DNA of 64,000 nucleotides from Locusta migratoria (GCA_026315105.1 CM048744.1:358237168-358301167), one strand, 5' to 3'. Counted from the stretch's first letter, positions 45,208 through 56,079 are shown. The notes: generated from the letters alone by a model not told the origin. A program made the numbers and translations.

Positions 45208-45306
45208 AGGAAGGAAGGACGGGAGGGCTTAACGTTACGTCGACGACGAGGTCATTCGAGACGGAGCAGTATTTCGAATTGGAGAGGATGGGGAAGCAAG
45301 TCGAAT
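45208..45306 (-). mobile_element. SINE family D, truncated 3' part
   Basis: GCTTAACGTTACGTCGACGA with GAGGTCATTCGAGACGG and GAGGATGGGGAAG is the complement of the SINE D 3' end. It stops where the long-TIR element begins. Confidence 0.75.
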
Positions 45307-45307
45307 G

Positions 45308-48300
45308 TGTCCATGATAGTGGGTTTTCTTGTGGTGTCCCGTATGCAGTTTAATGGTACAGTATTGTGGGTGGTATCATTTTGTTCCTTGTAAGGGAGGG
45401 ATTGAGAAAAGTGATAGTGGCCATCTCAGACCCGCGACTGGGAGGGGAGAGGAGATGGGGAAGGATGAGTAGTCATCACGCGCTTAATCCCTTGTAACTT
45501 CGCTCCTAATCATTCAATTTTAATTTTCTTTTTTTAAAAGAAAGGTCTAACTGCATACTACACATTGTGTTATTAGAAATTTTTACGTAAATGTAGCCGC
45601 TTTGATTAAAAAAAGATTCTTACAAAGAAACAAGTGTTACATTTGACAAAATCATCATTTAAAGTTGATTGTTTATACCAGATAGGTAAATTAAAATATA
45701 AAAGTAACATGAAATAAGAAAACAGTTTTTATTTAAAAATAGTTTTTCTGAGACACTTAAGGAAAGAAACAGTATACAAAATATAAAATTGCATTCAAGA
45801 GAAACAATCAGTATTATTTCTGTAGATGTTCATTATTATTTTAGAAATATATTTTAACTGTCACGAAATACTTAGACCAGTATTGTGTTTTATTATTACA
45901 TTCACTTGCTGAAAAATAAAAGATCCTCTTCTTCTGGAGTGAATCCACAAGTTAGTCTCCATGGCGCTTCCACAATCCGAATTCTCTTTCTTACTTTATT
46001 CTTCATATTTCACAATCATAACTGAAGTTCATCGCCATCATCACTAACATCAGAATCATCACAGAAGTCTGTTCTATTTGATAGTTCATAATCGTCTTCT
46101 TCTTCGGTCACATTACAGCATTTTTTGTGGATCAGCAGAACAGGAACACATGTCAGTGCAAGGAAGTTATTTAGTGCACATTTGGACGACAGAGCACATT
46201 ATGATGGTCCACATGAACTTTTGACGACTGGGAGAAGTTCTTTAGGTCCACAAGGAATATCACACATTACTGGCTCGTATTTCCCTTTCTCATTAACAGG
46301 ACAACCCCACTCAGTAACTGCAGGTAGTTCAGGATTGTCAATATGTGATTTCCGCCATATTAGGGCTTGAAGATGTGCTCTTTTTATGGCCGGACACAGC
46401 GTATCTTGAGTTGGAGGCATGCATAATCCATCGACTTGGTTTTTGGTAGAAAACTACCATAGCAGTTTTTTCAGGAATGCCATCTTTGGGTTTCTTAAGT
46501 ATACAGAGCATTTAAAACTTCCAGAATTCGGATCCTTTCTTCATTAAAATCTTCCTTTCACATTGATGACAAAGCGTCAAGAACTGTCTCTTCAGCTTTC
46601 ATAAATGTATTAAAGAAACTTGTTTTCGTTTTACCATAAAATGATCCAGAGGTATCAGTTCCTGAGAGAGAGAGCGTAATCCAATCAGAGAATCAGCTCG
46701 CTTGTGACCTAACGCTTGAATTGCCATACGAACAGAAATCTCACGTGTCCTAGCTCCTGAGACAACAAACCACGTATCCTTTGGGAGTTGAGGGTAGAAA
46801 TTCGTCGCTAGCACTAGGATATCAGTAGCAGAAGAAAATAATTTCATAGTTTCTGCTCCATTCACACTTGCGAAGAATACATGTAGTATTATTTTTGTAT
46901 CGGCCTCTTCTTGTGTTGTTTCCAGAGCTTCGACACATCAACTGGTAGCAAGAGCCTGATTGCGATAGGATACTACAATGTTTTTCCCAGTATCCAAGCC
47001 GCTTTCCACTAGAGCAGTACTGAAAACATCCGTTAGTCTATCCTTGTGTTTAGCATGAGAAAGAAGTCCCTTAAAAGGAATATTTTCAATATTTGTGTTG
47101 GACTCTACCTTGTACATGACAGGAACACTACCTTGTTGTCTTCGATATCTTATTGCATATTTCAGAGATTTCTTGTCTCGATATGTGTCAAAGACAACAT
47201 GAATTTCAGAAAACTCGCCATTCCTTGAAAAATAGTTTTGCAGAACTGATTTGTTAAATCAAAAATTGTTTCGTCTACTCTCCTACTTTCAAATTATGGA
47301 CCTCTGCCATTTCTTCAACAACTGACTGAATATTTCTTCAGTTTCATTTTCTTGCCCCCTGTTCCGAAAAGCTTCAATTTGTTTGTGGAAGAGGTTCCCA
47401 AATATTAACATTACCGTTAACAATTCTTTCACGTACGAAGTACTGATGTTTCTCCAAACCTAATGCTGGCATTATACAAACGTCACGTTGTACTTCATAG
47501 GGAACAATAGTCATTGTCACAACATTAAACGAGTCATTACTTGTGCAGTCAAATGGATTGATGAAACTTTTGAAACACTTGACGACAGCCAGAACATTCT
47601 TTTTATAACAATTTGCTGATACATCGCAGTGGATTGAAACTTTCACTGGTTGTTTACTACGACAACAAATCTTCGACAGCTCAGGAACTGTTAAGAACAA
47701 TTTATTTAGAGCTTGTGCATTTTGTGTGATCCCTACGATACCCCCGCAAACTTTCATTTTTGTGTTTTTCTGTCAAGTGCTTCTCGTAAGGAACAGAATG
47801 GGACATCACTTTTCAATTGTAACCACATTTCATTATCAGTTTCACGCAATCTTTCCATTTTGGCTATATGCCTTGCACACGTGATTGCGAAGGTCCATTG
47901 CAAAAACATACTTAGTGAACTCATTCAGTGCACCCACCCTTAGTTCCCAGTTGCCACTACGTACTCCTCTAATAAACGAAAGAAGACTAGATACCAACTC
48001 CATGTAATTCAGAAACATCTTCAGGGTAGGATTGTCTTTGCTCTTGTCATAACAAAAATCTTTTAATTTTTTTCTACAGTTCAGCTTCTTTTATATCTTC
48101 TACTATATCATGATTTGTTATTCGAATGAGTTCTGAGTTAATAGTTTTCCACGCATCTACCATCTTCCCTTGAATTATTTGAATATTTTCTTGAAATGTA
48201 GGATTTCTCTCTTCGGACTCATTTAAAAGAAGAATGAACAGAGCATGAAGTGTAGTGACATTGGTTCTGAAGGATCGGCAAACAGGTTTTCCCCTCTAAT

Positions 48301-48815
48301 AAGTGCCGTACTGTACACTCGCCAAAAATACCATTTTCCGTCCAAATGTCAGTGATGCCAGATGAATCAATATACTTTCCAACGAAAATACCATGTGAGA
48401 AGACTATATAAGGTAAAATGAGTATTTATAATCAAACATGGATTATAATTTAATAAACCTACAGATGGACTGACAGAGAGACAGACTGACAGGGGTTTTT
48501 GAAATTTTAACCAAAACGGCTACATTTACATAAAAATTTCTAATATCATAATGTGTAGTATGCAGTTAGACCTTTCTTTTAAAAAAACGAAATGAAAAAT
48601 CGAATGATTAGGAGCGAAGTTACAAGGGTTGATGACTCCCCATCCTTCTCCACCCCCTCCCCCCACCCAGTCGCGGGTCTGAGATGTCCACCACCACATT
48701 TCTGAATCTCTACCTTATAAGGAACAATCTGATACCACCCACAATACTGTACCTTTAAATTGCACACGGGATGAAAAAAGTAACCGTAAGAAAACTGACT
48801 ATGGGGAATAGGACA
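45308..48815. mobile_element. Element with ~300-bp terminal inverted repeats carrying a PIN-like gene relic
   Basis: The left arm (45308-45615) and right arm (48508-48815) are complementary over about 300 bp with modest divergence. Shared blocks include GGTACAGTATTGTGGGTGG, ATCTCAGACCCGCGACTGGG, AACTTCGCTCCTAATCATTC and AAGGTCTAACTGCATACTAC. The arm length and the position of one decayed gene between them suggest a DNA transposon whose cargo or transposase is that gene. I cannot place the class. No clear target duplication was seen, and the exact ends may be off by several bases. Confidence 0.75.
45990..48060 (-). pseudogene. Decayed gene of an uncharacterised metazoan family with a PIN-nuclease-like region
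   Basis: On the minus strand the conserved blocks occur in order but in several frames. These are SFIRGVRSGNWELRV (near 48000), GGIVGITQNAQALN and CFKSFINPFDCTSND (frame 47757-47374), then SATDILVLATNFYPQLPKDT, TWFVVSGARTREISVRMAI and QALGHKRADSLIGL (frame 46865-46599). Next come MPPTQDTLCPAIKRAHLQA and IWRKSHIDNPELPAVTEWG (46420-46199), then a Cys-rich stretch and an acidic tail near 46020-46100. I recognise this order from a large, unnamed family in insects and cnidarians. The TDxLVLA block resembles the acidic motif of PIN/FEN-like nucleases, so a nuclease role is inference. Stops and frameshifts rule out function here. The long flanking TIRs suggest transposon linkage. Confidence 0.68.
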
Positions 48816-49149
48816 TCAGACGGGTCGACTCGGAGCAGGAGAGGCACTACAGAACATTTTAATTTCCATTGTCTTTCCTTTTATAAATAAGTTTATAAAA
48901 CACGAGTGCCCATGTCGCGCCCTAGTTGCCTTCAGTGCTTCCCGGCTTGTTGCATGTACCAGAGATTCGCTTTTTTAATCTGTCCCTACATTTAACAATT
49001 TTACGGGCTAAGTATGTATACTCTCTTTGTACAGAATAATATTAGTAAACATGTAGTGTAGCCATTTTATTACATGACAGACGTCACTATTTTATTTGAT
49101 TGTAATTTTCAGATGCACCTGATGGTGAGATATAGGTTTCTTAAACTTG
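48816..49149. other. Unassigned spacer
   Basis: No feature recognised. Confidence 0.35.
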
Positions 49150-49394
49150 GGAAGTGCATAGAAATAAAAAAAAAAGATCGGGTCACAGTGCTGAGCCATC
49201 GTTTCACCATGTACCAGAAGAAAGTGTACTTCCTCCAATCTTGTATAATGTGGACACTAATAACCAGCCTATCCCTCAAGACACACGATTGTCCGTACAT
49301 GGCGATGACACAGCTGTTGCTGTCCAGGGGTCCAATTTTAATGAAATATTACAAATACTCTCCAGAGGTCTTGAAGAACTACCTCATTACTACG

Positions 49395-49593
49395 GCAGGC
49401 CGCGGTGGCCGAGGGGACTGAGGCGCTCCAGTCACGGTCTGCACGGCCACTACGGTCGGGGGTTCGAATCCCCCCTCGGGCATGGATATTTGTTCTGTCC
49501 TTAGGATTAGCTAGTTCATAAGTAGTTTGTAAGTTTAGAGACTGATGACCCCGTAGTTAAGTCCCATAAGCTATACAAACATTTGAACATTTT
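49395..49593 (+). mobile_element. SINE family A
   Basis: Complete body and nearly complete head. A 10-bp repeat with one mismatch (CATTACTACG and CAATACTACG) flanks it at 49385-49394 and 49594-49603. Confidence 0.88.
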
Positions 49594-50019
49594 CAATACT
49601 ACGATGCCAGTCACCTAAAGCCAAATCATTGCAAACCCAAGTATATGCTATCCATGTGCGCAATAGACATGCCGGATTGAGCTCGAGGTTACGTGGCAAT
49701 AAGGTTAGAAGCTAGAGCACTGTCCAACAACTAAATACCTTGGGGTTACACTTAACAGAAAGCTTTCCTTCAAACAACATTGCCAAAATACTAAGGCCAA
49801 TTTTTTTTTGCTACAGGAATGACATCATTCGCAGGCTGAAGAGCTATGAATGGGGAGGTAAGCAATTAGTACTGGCAAGAAGACCACATGGCTATCGGAT
49901 TTTAGAATTTTTTGATACTTATGTTACGTGAAATTCAGAACTCAAATAACAGTCAGTCAAAGCCATTCGACGCATTTATCAAAAATTCTCGAGAAAATCG
50001 ACTTTGAAGTTTTACAAGT

Positions 50020-50090
50020 GCGCTGCCCATGTGGCAGCGTTTTGGCCTCACAACCATAAGGTCGGTGGTTCGAATCCCGCTGTGACAGAC
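50020..50090 (+). repeat. tRNA-like module (left arm of the foldback)
   Basis: The sequence GCAGCGTTTTGGCCTCACAA is followed by CCATAAGGTCGGTGG and a perfect B box, GGTTCGAATCC. The 5' half does not form a normal acceptor stem with CGCTGTGACAG, so I treat it as tRNA-derived rather than a tRNA gene. Confidence 0.6.
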
Positions 50091-50486
50091 TTTTTTCCGA
50101 ATTCAGTTATATAAAACATTTTGGTATCTCTATTCCAAGTGTTGTGTTAGTTTTTGTTTATGTTTATGTAGACGAACTGCGCACCTTGTCGTCACCTAAA
50201 ACGATGGTTGAGTAGGTTAGCTGCTTGGAAAGTCTTTAGTAACTATGGAGATGACTTTCTAAAACAGAGTAGTACATCTTCACAAACTGAACTATCAAAG
50301 ACCACCGTCGTCAACTAATAGTGAAGCCAATACTGTACAAAATTTAACTTAGGTTTTTTTATTGAAACCATCATTATTAACAACCTTTTATAAAATATAG
50401 AAAATTACGAATAAACAAAACCACGTGAATTTTTCGTAAAAATTACCATTGCAAATTATAATTGTACAAGTATTCGAACACAACGA

Positions 50487-50720
50487 AAAAAGGATTCGAA
50501 CCATGGACCCTACAGTTGTATGGTCATAACGTTAGCATCTTTATTTATTTTGCTCTATGGGTTGTTTTCGTCCTTGCGGTCGCTGTCCGTGTTTGTTCGT
50601 TGTTGTTCGATGCGTTTTTGGTTCAGCTTTTTTATTACAGAAAGCGTTTAATCCTCTGACCGAACGTGCGTACTGAGCCACGACGCCCGGTACCAACGGA
50701 GCTACAGCGACTAATGCTGT
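50487..50720 (-). repeat. tRNA-like module (right arm), split by SINE H
   Basis: The complement reads GTCGCTGTAGCTCCGTTGGT (A box), then a SINE H, then GATGCTAACGTTATGACCAT and GGTCCATGGTTCGAATCC (B box). The two halves lie at 50691-50720 and 50487-50535. Confidence 0.62.
50536..50690 (-). mobile_element. SINE family H inside a tRNA-like module
   Basis: The complement starts CCGGGCGTCGTGGCTCAGTA, with GGTCAGAGGATTAAACGC and TAATAAAAAAGCTGAACCAA, and ends in an AAATAAATAAA tail. It aligns along its length with 40133-40301. Confidence 0.8.
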
Positions 50721-50921
50721 AAATAATTGGTACTTACGTGTACTTGCAAAACTTCCAAGTCGATTTTTTTTTCGAGCATTTTTTTAGAGTTGCGTTGAAT
50801 GGCTTTGGCTGATTGTTACCTGAGTTCTGAACTTCGCGTAACGTAACTATCAAAGTATTCTAAAATCCGATACCCAGATGCTCTCCTTGTAGGAACATCA
50901 GCACTTGCTTTATGTGTTTCA

Positions 50922-51120
50922 AATGTTCAAATGTTTGTAAATCTATCGGACCAAACTGCGTGGTCATCAGTCCGTAGCTTACAAACTACTTAAACCTAGG
51001 TAAACTAACCTAAGGACAAACAAACACACCCATGCCCCAGGGAAGACTCGAACCTCCACGGCGAGCAACCGCGCGCTCCGCAGCGAGACGCTTTAGACTG
51101 CTCGGCTACTCCACCGCGGC
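50922..51120 (-). mobile_element. SINE family B
   Basis: Complete minus-strand copy; the 11-bp repeat TATGTGTTTCA flanks it at 50911-50921 and 51121-51131. It lies in the Jockey-type relic. Confidence 0.93.
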
Positions 51121-51777
51121 TATGTGTTTCAGCAGCAGAATATACAACACCAGTATGGGATGCATCCACGCACGCTAAACAGGTCGATCTAAGTGTAAAC
51201 GAGACTACGCGCATTGTTACAGGCTGTCTCAGACCCACACCAACAGGTAATATGTGCCTCCTTGCTGGAATTGCCCCACCCAGGCTCAGAAGCCATGTGG
51301 CAGCCGACGTTGAGAGAACAAAGAAAGAGAAAGTTTAGCGACACCCATTGAAAGGGCACGTCGATCAGGCTCGGAGGCTTAAGTCTAGAAACAGCTTCAA
51401 TGCAAGTACCAAGATGCTTGAAGGTTCGCAGGAAGATAACATAGTCTGTAAATGGAAGAATGAACAAACCGCACAGCTGATAACATCAAAAGAGAAAACG
51501 ACACCTGGAAACAACCTTCCTTATACAGTCTGGAGAATACTAAACAGACTGAGGGCTGGTGAACCCAGATGTGAAACTAATCTGCGCAGGTGGGGCCTGC
51601 TGACTAACGACGACGATGCTCACTGTGACTACGGAGAAGTTCAGAACGAGGCACACCTGCTTATGTGCCGACTATTGCTGGAACCCTGCAATTTTAGTGA
51701 CCTGCTACAAGCCCAGGACAAAGCCGTGGCGGTGGATAACTATTAGAAAAACAAAATTTGATCTGGACACGGAAATG

Positions 51778-52548
51778 AATCTACATGGGATAGTCTGCAG
51801 ATCATTCTTAAGTGCCTGGCAGAGAGTTCATCGAACCACCTTTATACTATTCATCTCCTATTCTATTCTCGAATAGCGCGCGGGAAGAAAGAACAGCTGA
51901 ATATCGCCGTTCGAGCTCTGATTTCTCGTATTTTATTCTGATGATCATTTCTACCTATGTAGGTGGGAGTCAACAATATATTTTCGCATTCGGAGGAGAA
52001 TGTTAGTGACTGGAGTTTCGTAAGTAGATCACGCCGCAGCGATAACCGCCGTTGTTGTAATGATTCCCATCCCAGGTACTGTATCATGTCCGTGACGCTG
52101 CCTCCCCTGTATCGTCACAATACGAGCTGCCCTTCTTTGGACTCTTTCGATGTCCTCCGTCAAACCCACCACGTAAGGATCCCATACTGGACAGCAATAC
52201 TCCAAATGAGGACGGACAAACGTAGTGTATACAGTCTCTTTAGTAGTTCTGTTGCATCTTTTAAGCGTTCTGCCAATAAAACGCAGTCTCTAGTTCGCCT
52301 TTCCTACGACGTTATCTACTTGTTCTCTCCAGTTTAAGTCTGATGTAATAGTAATTCCTAGGTATTTAGTGGAGTTTACAGCCTTTACATTCGATTGATT
52401 TATCTTGTAAACAAAGTTTAACGGGTTTCTTTTTGTACTCATGTGGACGACTTCTCACTTCTCATTATTTATAGTCAATTGGCAATTTTTATACTACACT
52501 GATATCTTATTTAAATCGTTCTGCAGTTGGTTTTGATCTTCAGATGAA
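51778..52548 (-). mobile_element. CR1-like LINE, 3' fragment (copy 2)
   Basis: On the minus strand the frame 52087-51863 reads LGWESLQQRRLSLRRDLLTK and TPTYIGRNDHQNKIREIRA. Upstream, 52548-52090 encodes in broken frames the preceding C-terminal part. The sequence aligns with 13535-13961 but extends further 5'. The catalytic reverse transcriptase is absent. Confidence 0.83.
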
Positions 52549-52551
52549 TGA

Positions 52552-53175
52552 ATGACTGATCATATCCCACACATTTCTGATTGGTGACAAGTCTGGTGAT
52601 ATGGCGGGACAGGGCAAAAGACTGACATCCTGTGTCACAAACAAGGCACGTGTTCGTTCAAAAAATGTTCAAATGTTTGTAAATCTATCGGACCAAACTG
52701 CGTGGTCATCAGTCCGTAGCTTACAAACTATTTAAACCTAGGTAAACTAACCTAAGGACGAACACACACACCCATGCCCCAGGGAGGACTCGAACCTCCA
52801 CAGCGAGCAACCGCGCGCTCCGCAGCGAGATGCTTTAGACCGCTCGGCTACTCCACCGCGGCCACGTGTTCGTGCAGCAACATACGGTCGCGCATTGGCT
52901 TGTAGAAAAACGGCGTCTGGAGTGTCGTGCAGGAAGGGTATGGCTACGGGTTACAGGCTGTCATTCACGTAGGTGATACTTGTCACAGCAACCTGGTCAC
53001 ACATCACCTGTGGTTTGTGGTTGTACCCAGTAGCATCCCACACCCCAGACCTCGAGATGGAGAGCTAAATGTCGGCTGCGAATGCAGTCGCTGTGTTGTC
53101 GCTTCCCGTGGAAAACCAAACAGAACTTGGATTCGTCCGAAAACACTACTTTTTGCACAGAATGGTATTTTCAAA
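52552..53175 (-). pseudogene. Tc1-like transposase relic
   Basis: On the minus strand, blocks of a Tc1-type transposase appear in shifting frames. VVFSDESKFCLVFHGKRQ near 53100-53160 contains the second catalytic Asp. EVWGVGCY sits at the usual VWG position, and LPCPAISPDLSPIRNVWD near 52590-52640 carries the LSPIE-type motif, with R where the catalytic Glu should be. A SINE B interrupts it. Missing residues and frame breaks make it inactive. Confidence 0.75.
52658..52862 (-). mobile_element. SINE family B
   Basis: Complete minus-strand copy; the 11-bp repeat CACGTGTTCGT flanks it at 52647-52657 and 52863-52873. It lies in the Tc1-like relic. Confidence 0.93.
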
Positions 53176-53185
53176 CGGACTGTGC

Positions 53186-53320
53186 ACTGATATGAAACTT
53201 CCTGACAGATGAAAATTGTGTTCCGGACCGGGATTCGAACATGGGACTTTTGCCTTTCACGGTGAAGTGGTCTATTGACTGAGCTATCCTGGTACACGTA
53301 ACGGCCCGTCCTGACAACTC
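53186..53320 (-). mobile_element. SINE family E, tRNA-like head
   Basis: The complement reads AGGATAGCTCAGTCAATAGA (A box), GTGAAAGGCAAAAGTCCC and ATGTTCGAATCCCGG (B box). Its 3' end complements to TCAGGAAGTTTCATATCAG. A related plus-strand copy is at 54570-54750. Changes in the stems argue against a working tRNA. Confidence 0.7.
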
Positions 53321-53494
53321 CATCATAATCTTTCTCCCAGGAGTAGTATAGTTGGAAGCACGAACAATGGCGCACATGTCTACACAACAGCATCTTTGCG
53401 ATTTCAAGCGACAGTTGAAGTGCGCATATGGACGTGCTTTGTGCTTGAAGAAACCTTCTATCCAGCAAAATAATGGCTCTCAGTTGCTTAGATA

Positions 53495-54259
53495 GAAGTT
53501 GCAGAACGACATATTGACCATAGCTGTTTATTTTTTCTCAATGCTACCGGTTTCGGTCAATTTAGCATTATCAAGCGTTAGCCTGAAGTAGATGAAAGTT
53601 ATCAAAGCATTAGTCAACCATATAAAACATTATAAAAATACAGTAGTTACATGTGAGATACTTACAGAGATTAGCTAGTAGCTTAACATGTCGTAATACA
53701 AGAATTCAAAATTATAACATAAGTATTTGTTGTCATTTCTCTAGTCATTGATATTACCACAGTGGCTGACTGCTACAGACTAAAGCATACATTGATGAGT
53801 GTGAATTAAAATTATTTTAAAAACCAAAGATAACGAACATGCTTACATTAAATCTCATTGCACAAAGATTATAGGGCATACAGTTATGGTCATAGACGCA
53901 GCATAACTGTATGCCCTATAATCTTTGTGCAATGAGATTTAATGTAAGCTTATTCGTTATCTTTGGTTCTAAAATAATTTTAAATCACACTCATCAGTGT
54001 ATGCTTCAGTCTGTAGCAGTCAGCCACTGTGGTAATATCAATGACTAGAGAAATGACAACAAATACTTATGTTATAATTTTGATTTCTTGTATTACGACA
54101 TGTTAAGCTATTAGCTAATCTTTGTAAGTATTTCACATGTAACTTACTGTATTTTTTTGTTAATGTTTTATATGGTTGACTAATGCTTTGATAACTTTCA
54201 TCTACTTCAGGCTAACGCTTGATAATACTAAATTGACCGAAACCGGTAGCATTGAGGAG

Positions 54260-54302
<43 letters not shown>

Positions 54303-54330
54303 CAGCTATGGTCAATATGCCGTTCTGCAA
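53495..54330. repeat. Near-perfect ~0.8-kb palindrome
   Basis: The left arm (53495-53887) and right arm (53902-54330) are complementary almost throughout, with a centre of about 14 bp. Matching blocks include GCTACCGGTTTCGGTCAATT with AATTGACCGAAACCGGTAGC, and CATAACTGTATGCCCTATAA with its complement beside the centre. Small differences occur, such as 41 A (54260-54300) on the right against a short T tract on the left. No coding is present. Confidence 0.93.
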
Positions 54331-54569
54331 TAATCTCAAAGCTGTTATGCCCCACCTGTTCACCTTTCTAGATAGAAGTTGTTAGACGCCAGTATCAGTA
54401 CACTGAATAACACGCTAAAATCAAGTTTAATTTTGGCATTGTCTACGACAGTCGCAGCAGAGCGGTGAGATCAATACTGAATGCCCATTGGCTGTCGACG
54501 AATGCGTGACGTACATGCGCATTAGAAGCCCTAACTCGACCGCCGTCGTTCGTGGTTTCAACTATAGTC

Positions 54570-54750
54570 TTTCAAGACTCGCAGGAGTACTTCTGTGAAG
54601 TTTGGAAGGTAGGAGGCTAGGTACTCACGGAAGTAAAGCTGTGATGACGGGCCATAAAGCGTGCCAGGTTAGCTCATTCCGTAGAGCTGTTTCGTACGAA
54701 AGGCAAAGGTCTCAGGTTCGAATCCCAGTCCGGCAGGAATTTTCACTATT
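54570..54750 (+). mobile_element. SINE family E (plus-strand copy)
   Basis: A conserved leader (TTCTGTGAAGTTTGGAAGGT, GTAAAGCTGTGATGACGGG) precedes the tRNA-like part: GTTAGCTCATTCCGTAGAGC, GAAAGGCAAAGGTCTCAGG and GGTTCGAATCCCAG. Confidence 0.7.
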
Positions 54751-54838
54751 TAATGCCTTTCCTGGGGCCATACCCATATTCGCCAGCAATTTTATGCACG
54801 TAAGTGAAAGATACATGGAGAAGTGAACGACGCGCTCG

Positions 54839-55045
54839 CCGGCCGCGGTGGCCGAGGGGACTGAGGCGCTCCAGTCACGGTCTGCACGGCCACTACGGTC
54901 GGGGGTTCGAATCCCCCCTCGGGCAAGGATATTTGTGCCGTCCTTAGTATTAGCTAGTTGATAAGTAGTTTGTAAGTTTAGGGACTGATGACCCCGTAGT
55001 TAAGTCCCATAAGCTATACAAACATTTGAACATTTTTTGAATTTG
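54839..55045 (+). mobile_element. SINE family A
   Basis: Complete copy; the 12-bp repeat ACGACGCGCTCG flanks it at 54827-54838 and 55046-55057. Inserted within a Tc1-like relic. Confidence 0.94.
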
Positions 55046-55057
55046 ACGACGCGCTCG

Positions 55058-55415
55058 TAATCCATGCCGCAATAAACGGCGACGGACCGTTACCTCCGAT
55101 AACGTCCAATGATAGTGTACAATGTGTTGCACTGTTCCACTATTGCGTAAGACCCGAGGAGTACGCAGATCTGTCCTGCGATGCCATTAGGATGAGGTGT
55201 CGATCTTCTCTAAGGGTTAGTGTGACCTGATCCATCTCGTCGTCTACGGCCTTCAGTGAACCATTCTGCACACACACGTTGCACTGGCGAAACACTTGGT
55301 CTACATGAGCAGCAGTTTCCCGGATGGATGCATCAACTTCTCCCACGCCAATAACGCGCCCTCTTTCAGACTCACTGATATGACGGCGCGCTTCGTGCAA
55401 ACGGTTGCGCGGCAT
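55058..55415 (-). pseudogene. Tc1-like transposase N-terminal relic
   Basis: The minus frame from 55415 begins MPRNRLHEARRHISESERGR and VIGVGEVDASIRETAAHVDQ, the paired helix-turn-helix start of a Tc1-type transposase. It continues to 55140. A second frame gives VTVRRRLLRHGLRARR near 55060-55100. The linker between them is scrambled and no catalytic domain follows because of the SINE A and truncation. Confidence 0.7.
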
Positions 55416-55781
55416 TCCGCACTCCTGCTCAAGTTACAGTGACCCGTTACCTTCTGTTCATAGTGACAACGAGAGCCGCAGGCAAATTATACGCTACGTG
55501 GTGTTGCGGCGCAATATCGATGTTGACCTTTAAGCTGCGGAACTACACGGTTCAAGTGCTAATCATTTCTGCAGAATATACTAATGTACACGTCGTGTGA
55601 ATATGTACTGCCTTTCTCTACTCTACGTCATCATTCTGCTGCGACTGCGATGCAGAGAGACAAACTGAAGCACACCACGTAAGTAATGCCCACTGAGACG
55701 TTTCAATGGAGAAACAAGTGAATTTTTCCTATGTGAATAATGTAGATATAAATCTGTAAATTAGTGTACTGATCATGTATA
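55416..55781. other. Unassigned spacer
   Basis: No feature recognised. Confidence 0.35.
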
Positions 55782-56079
55782 TGGTAAAAGGTAAAGCAGT
55801 CATCAATCCGAAGATTGGTTCGAACACCACAGTGCTTTATTAGGCATGGTCCTGTTTGGAGGTGGTATGCCGTTGCCTTCCTTCGACCATTGAACTGACT
55901 TACCCAGCCAGTTATAGAGGGACCTACAGTTTAACGTGGGTTCCAACCACGGTGCTACTCGATATTTTTCACGTCAGCAACACTGCCAGAGGCGAAAGAA
56001 GTGGAAAGTGACAGATAAAAATCCTAGGGTCTGGCGGGTATCGAACGCGCGACCTTCGGATTCGTAGTCTGGCACTATG
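55782..56079 (-). mobile_element. SINE family G (copy 2)
   Basis: Aligns along its length with 39637-39949: TAAAGCAGTCATCAATCCGA, GGTGGTATGCCGTTGCCTTC, and the inverted B box (ATCGAACGCGCGACC). The target duplication is not clear. Confidence 0.83.

Larger units (their letters stand above)
49892..50874. mobile_element. Foldback element with two convergent tRNA-like modules
   Basis: The arms of about 135 bp run 49892-50025 (starting CTATCGGATTTTAGAAT) and 50735-50874 (ending ATTCTAAAATCCGATAC), sharing GAACTCA-, AGCCAAAGCCATTC- and AAAATCGACTT-type blocks. Just inside each arm lies a tRNA-like sequence pointing to the centre: plus strand 50020-50090 and minus strand about 50720-50487. A SINE H interrupts the second. 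The element splits the Jockey-type relic. I do not recognise its class. Confidence 0.72.
49150..51746 (+). mobile_element. Jockey-type LINE relic, reverse-transcriptase end, broken three times
   Basis: The frame at 49154-49400 reads PEESVLPPILYNVDTNN, then the catalytic block VHGDDTAVAVQGSNF (normally FADD). After a SINE A the order continues with KYLGVTLNRKLSFKQHC (49730-49790) and RNDIIRRLKSYEWGG. A foldback follows, then GTSALALC, then a SINE B, then PVWDASTHAKQVDLSVNE, TGCLRPTPTGNM, and finally LRRWGLLTNDDDAHCDYGEV and EAHLLMC in the 51348-51746 frame. This is the same family as 22036-25010. The changed catalytic block and frame breaks make it inactive. Confidence 0.82.

Noticed and set aside
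46125..46370. Plus-strand 81-residue frame at 46.1 kb
   Set aside because: It is antisense to the conserved IWRKSHIDNPELP block of the PIN-like family relic.
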